Shown piece by piece: positions 34,743 to 36,637 of a stretch of DNA of 36,637 bases. The stretch comes from Acidobacteriota bacterium (GTDB lineage: Bacteria > Acidobacteriota > Terriglobia > Acidiferrales > UBA7541). A program made the position numbers and the translations under genes. Under the pieces are notes generated by a model that was given only the letters and a program-made list of their open reading frames with translations, was not told where the DNA came from and did no database searches. Location of the stretch: contig JABCZK010000045.1 in NCBI GenBank assembly GCA_013289695.1, positions 1-36,637 on the forward strand, given 5' to 3'. Every line of letters starts with the position of its first letter. Position 1 is the first letter of the stretch.

Positions 34743-35570
34743 CTAGGACGTCGGCTGCGGCGCCTCCATTTTCCTCTGCTTGATGGCCTTCACCTTGTCC
34801 ACCAAGTCGTCGGCGAGCTTCACGTCGGCATCGCGCGCGTCAGGAGAAGTTTCCATATCCGCTTTTTGCCGATAGAGCAGGTTCAGGTAAGCCATAGCGT
34901 CGTCATAATCCGTGCGCAACTGCATGGCTTTCTGCAGGCTGGCTATACCTTCATCCACGACGGTGCCGTATTTTTGCTGGAACGCGGTTGCCAGAGCGGG
35001 TGGCGCTGGATCGGTGTCCTTGATGGATTTCTTGGCGGTCTTGTTGTAGTCCTCGCGCATGTCCCGGTTGCCACGGAAGGCCAGCGACCAGTCAATCACG
35101 CCCACCCAGTAGTACGGCTCCGGATCGTCGGGCTTTAGCGAGATGTGTTTCTGATGGTAGCTCTTCGATTCCTCCATCATCTTAGGATCGAACGGCGGCC
35201 CACCGGCCATGTTGTACAGAATCGAACCCAGGCCATCGATTGCGGAGAGATTCGCGGAATCGCTCGCCAAAATGTCTTTAAATTCCTGGGCCGCCTGCTG
35301 GCCATTGCGAATATTTTCAGGTGACGGCGCGCCTGGAATGTACTGCGCGGAGTAAGCGGTCGCCAGATAAAGCCGCGCGTTGGTCAGGCTCGGATCGAGG
35401 TCCTTGGCGGTCTTGAAGTCTTCAATGGCCAGATCGGTCTGCCCGGCCTTATAGGCTTGCACGCCCTTGTTAAGCTTGTCGCGCGCGCGCAGTTTGTCGC
35501 AACCACCGCCCACGGCGACCGCGGCCACTACCACGGCGAGAAGAAAAACTGTGTGAGGCTTCCGCTGCAT
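34743..35570 (-). CDS. TPR-repeat lipoprotein
   Basis: 275 residues. A lipoprotein signal peptide (MQRKPHTVFLLAVVVAAVAV) ends in a GGGC lipobox, so it should be membrane-anchored in the envelope. Helical repeats follow, including a clear TPR unit (LNKGVQAYKAGQTDLAIEDF and KTAKDLDPSLTNARLYLATA) and later degenerate ones (PEPYYWVGVIDWSL, DDAMAYLNLLYRQ). ATG 35570 has AGGAG upstream and is preferred over the frame to 35645. It is the last gene after two ExbD genes, 89 nt downstream, and is likely co-transcribed with them, which hints at a scaffold role for that envelope complex. Confidence 0.87.
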   Translation of the reverse strand: MQRKPHTVFLLAVVVAAVAVGGGCDKLRARDKLNKGVQAYKAGQTDLAIEDFKTAKDLDPSLTNARLYLATAYSAQYIPGAPSPENIRNGQQAAQEFKDILASDSANLSAIDGLGSILYNMAGGPPFDPKMMEESKSYHQKHISLKPDDPEPYYWVGVIDWSLAFRGNRDMREDYNKTAKKSIKDTDPAPPALATAFQQKYGTVVDEGIASLQKAMQLRTDYDDAMAYLNLLYRQKADMETSPDARDADVKLADDLVDKVKAIKQRKMEAPQPTS

Positions 35571-35659
35571 CCCTTGCTCTCCTTGATGAAGGCTGCGCCG
35601 AATTCGAAAGAATCCGCGAGTCCGCGAAGTTTTCGGCGCTGGCAACCGCCGGTCGAGGG

Positions 35660-36088
35660 CTACTGCCCTGCTTCGATCTTCGCGGTAATCAGGCCGACGT
35701 TGTCAATCCCCGCGCCGCGCATGATATCAATCGCGCGAGCCACCTGTGCGAATTCCACGGCATCATCGCCCTTCACGAATGCCACTTTCTCGGCGCGCTG
35801 CTTGAAAATGTCTTCCAGGCGCGGACCCAGAGCATCCCAGGTGGTGTCGTCCTGGTTGATCATCACTTTGCCGTTGGAGGTGACTTGCACGACGATGGTC
35901 TTCGCCAGCAGCGTGTCATCCTGCTTCTGGTTCGGAGGAGTCGGCTGCGGCACCAGGGCATCGAGTCCCTGGGGAATCGTGGGCGTGATCACCATGAAGA
36001 TGATGATCAGCACCAAGAGCACGTCAATGAGCGGCACGATGTTCGGTTCGGACATCGAGCCTTTACTGCCACCAACTGCCATTCCCAT
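35660..36088 (-). CDS. exbD: ExbD/TolR-type transport protein (second of two)
   Basis: A 142-residue single-pass inner-membrane protein of the proton-driven ExbB-ExbD/TolQ-TolR motor. Its transmembrane segment NIVPLIDVLLVLIIIFMVITP carries the conserved Asp needed for proton use, and a periplasmic domain follows. AAGGAG lies seven bases before ATG 36088. It sits 43 nt after the other exbD copy. The two paralogues may form a mixed complex. Confidence 0.92.
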   Translation of the reverse strand: MGMAVGGSKGSMSEPNIVPLIDVLLVLIIIFMVITPTIPQGLDALVPQPTPPNQKQDDTLLAKTIVVQVTSNGKVMINQDDTTWDALGPRLEDIFKQRAEKVAFVKGDDAVEFAQVARAIDIMRGAGIDNVGLITAKIEAGQ

Positions 36089-36131
36089 GGGAAAACTCCT
36101 TATATTCTACGCATGAATCTCGCGCCCAATC

Positions 36132-36587
36132 CTAAGTGCCGGGCGGAGGAGGCGGAGGAGCCGCGGGATTCTTGGCGCGGATTTTCTCCGTGAGCAAGCC
36201 GAGATGATCCACGCCGGCGGCCCTGACTTCGTCGACAGCCTTGACCACATCGCCGTACTTCGCGCGCGAATCGGAGCGCACGAATACGGTTTTGTCCAGG
36301 CGGTTGGCGATCAGGTCTTTGATCTTCGTGGTGATGTCGTCGAGCGAGACCTTGGTGCTGCCCAGGAACATATCGCCGCTGCGGGTGACCGCCAAAATGA
36401 TGGCGTCATCCTTGTCGGCGTCCTGCAGGTCCCGCGCGTTATTCACCTTGGCCATATCCACCGAGACGCCCTTCTGCAACATCGGCGTGACCACCATGAA
36501 AATAATCAGCAACACCAGCATGATGTCCGCCATCGGAATCACGTTCGGCGCGGCCATCACCGGCGGTGCTTTGGGCTTGTAGGCCAT
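36132..36587 (-). CDS. exbD: ExbD/TolR-type transport protein (first of two)
   Basis: A 151-residue paralogue of the next gene. The transmembrane segment NVIPMADIMLVLLIIFMVVTP has the conserved Asp, though the usual Leu-Ile before it is Met-Ala. The C-terminus ends in a short proline run (PAAPPPPPP). ATG 36587 begins three bases after the stop of the ExbB-like gene and has GGAAGAAG upstream. It is part of the same motor operon. Confidence 0.92.
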   Translation of the reverse strand: MAYKPKAPPVMAAPNVIPMADIMLVLLIIFMVVTPMLQKGVSVDMAKVNNARDLQDADKDDAIILAVTRSGDMFLGSTKVSLDDITTKIKDLIANRLDKTVFVRSDSRAKYGDVVKAVDEVRAAGVDHLGLLTEKIRAKNPAAPPPPPPGT

Positions 36588-36590
36588 GGC

Positions 36591-36637
36591 TTACTTCTTC
36601 CCGCCGCGGCGTGTGATGAAATAGTTGATCAGCTCCA
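36591..36637 (-). CDS. ExbB/TolQ-like protein, C-terminal end only
   Basis: The last 15 codons of a minus-strand gene that runs off the window (ELINYFITRRGGKK, then TAA at 36591-36593). The sequence alone is too short to prove the family. The call rests on position: it ends 3 nt before the first exbD, where ExbB/TolQ is expected. Confidence 0.6.
   Translation of the reverse strand, partial: ELINYFITRRGGKK

Noticed and set aside
1..36637. CRISPR arrays, rRNA genes, intact insertion sequences
   Set aside because: No regularly spaced repeats, no rRNA-like sequence and no transposase frame were seen on either strand.

Overview
The window looks like a bacterial chromosome segment, most likely from an Acidobacteriota member. 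That assignment is inferred from the gene mix and protein character: PEP-CTERM exported proteins, a Tat-exported molybdenum hydroxylase paired with a c-type cytochrome, tandem ExbD genes, and many exported proteins of unknown family. No rRNA or marker gene is present to prove it.

Region 1 (about 214-11059) appears to be an integrated genomic island. A 51-bp copy of the 3' part of a tRNA-Arg gene (214-264, one mismatch) lies in direct orientation to the intact tRNA-Arg(UCG) gene at 11012-11088. A truncated tyrosine-recombinase gene sits next to the intact tRNA. The cargo is a three-gene signalling operon with 4-nt overlaps (PAS-PAS-PAS histidine kinase, Rcp-type receiver, REC-PAS-GGDEF-EAL c-di-GMP enzyme), a hairpin-rich intergenic region, two PEP-CTERM-type surface proteins (one broken by an amber codon), an ADP-ribosylglycohydrolase, a broken membrane protein and two exported proteins of unknown function. 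The island is decaying: three of its genes are damaged.

Region 2 (11235-19976) starts with tRNA-Ile(GAU) and then holds the most interesting system. Three different ATP-grasp ligases (one circularly permuted) and a GCS2/YbdK-type glutamate-cysteine ligase-like amidoligase sit with two alpha/beta-hydrolase esterases, an M29-like metallopeptidase and a small unknown protein. Such a set could build and trim a small peptide-like or amide metabolite. Two ATP-grasp genes share an ATGA overlap.

Region 3 (20105-23426) is a tightly coupled Tat-exported molybdenum hydroxylase operon: a 2Fe-2S subunit, a molybdopterin subunit and a dihaem cytochrome c.

Region 4 (23788-34616) is mostly housekeeping or single genes, all on the minus strand: an SthA-like transhydrogenase, a small membrane protein, RidA, an M1-peptidase-like protein that has lost its HExxH motif, a repeat-containing exported protein, bifunctional Rel (p)ppGpp enzyme, a broken propeller-like gene, gamma-glutamyltranspeptidase and an exported rhodanese.

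Region 5 (34675-36637) is a minus-strand TonB/Tol-type energy-transducing operon, in transcription order ExbB/TolQ C-terminus, ExbD, ExbD and a TPR lipoprotein, closed by a strong intrinsic terminator. TTG start codons with good Shine-Dalgarno sequences recur, so several starts given here differ from the longest open frame.
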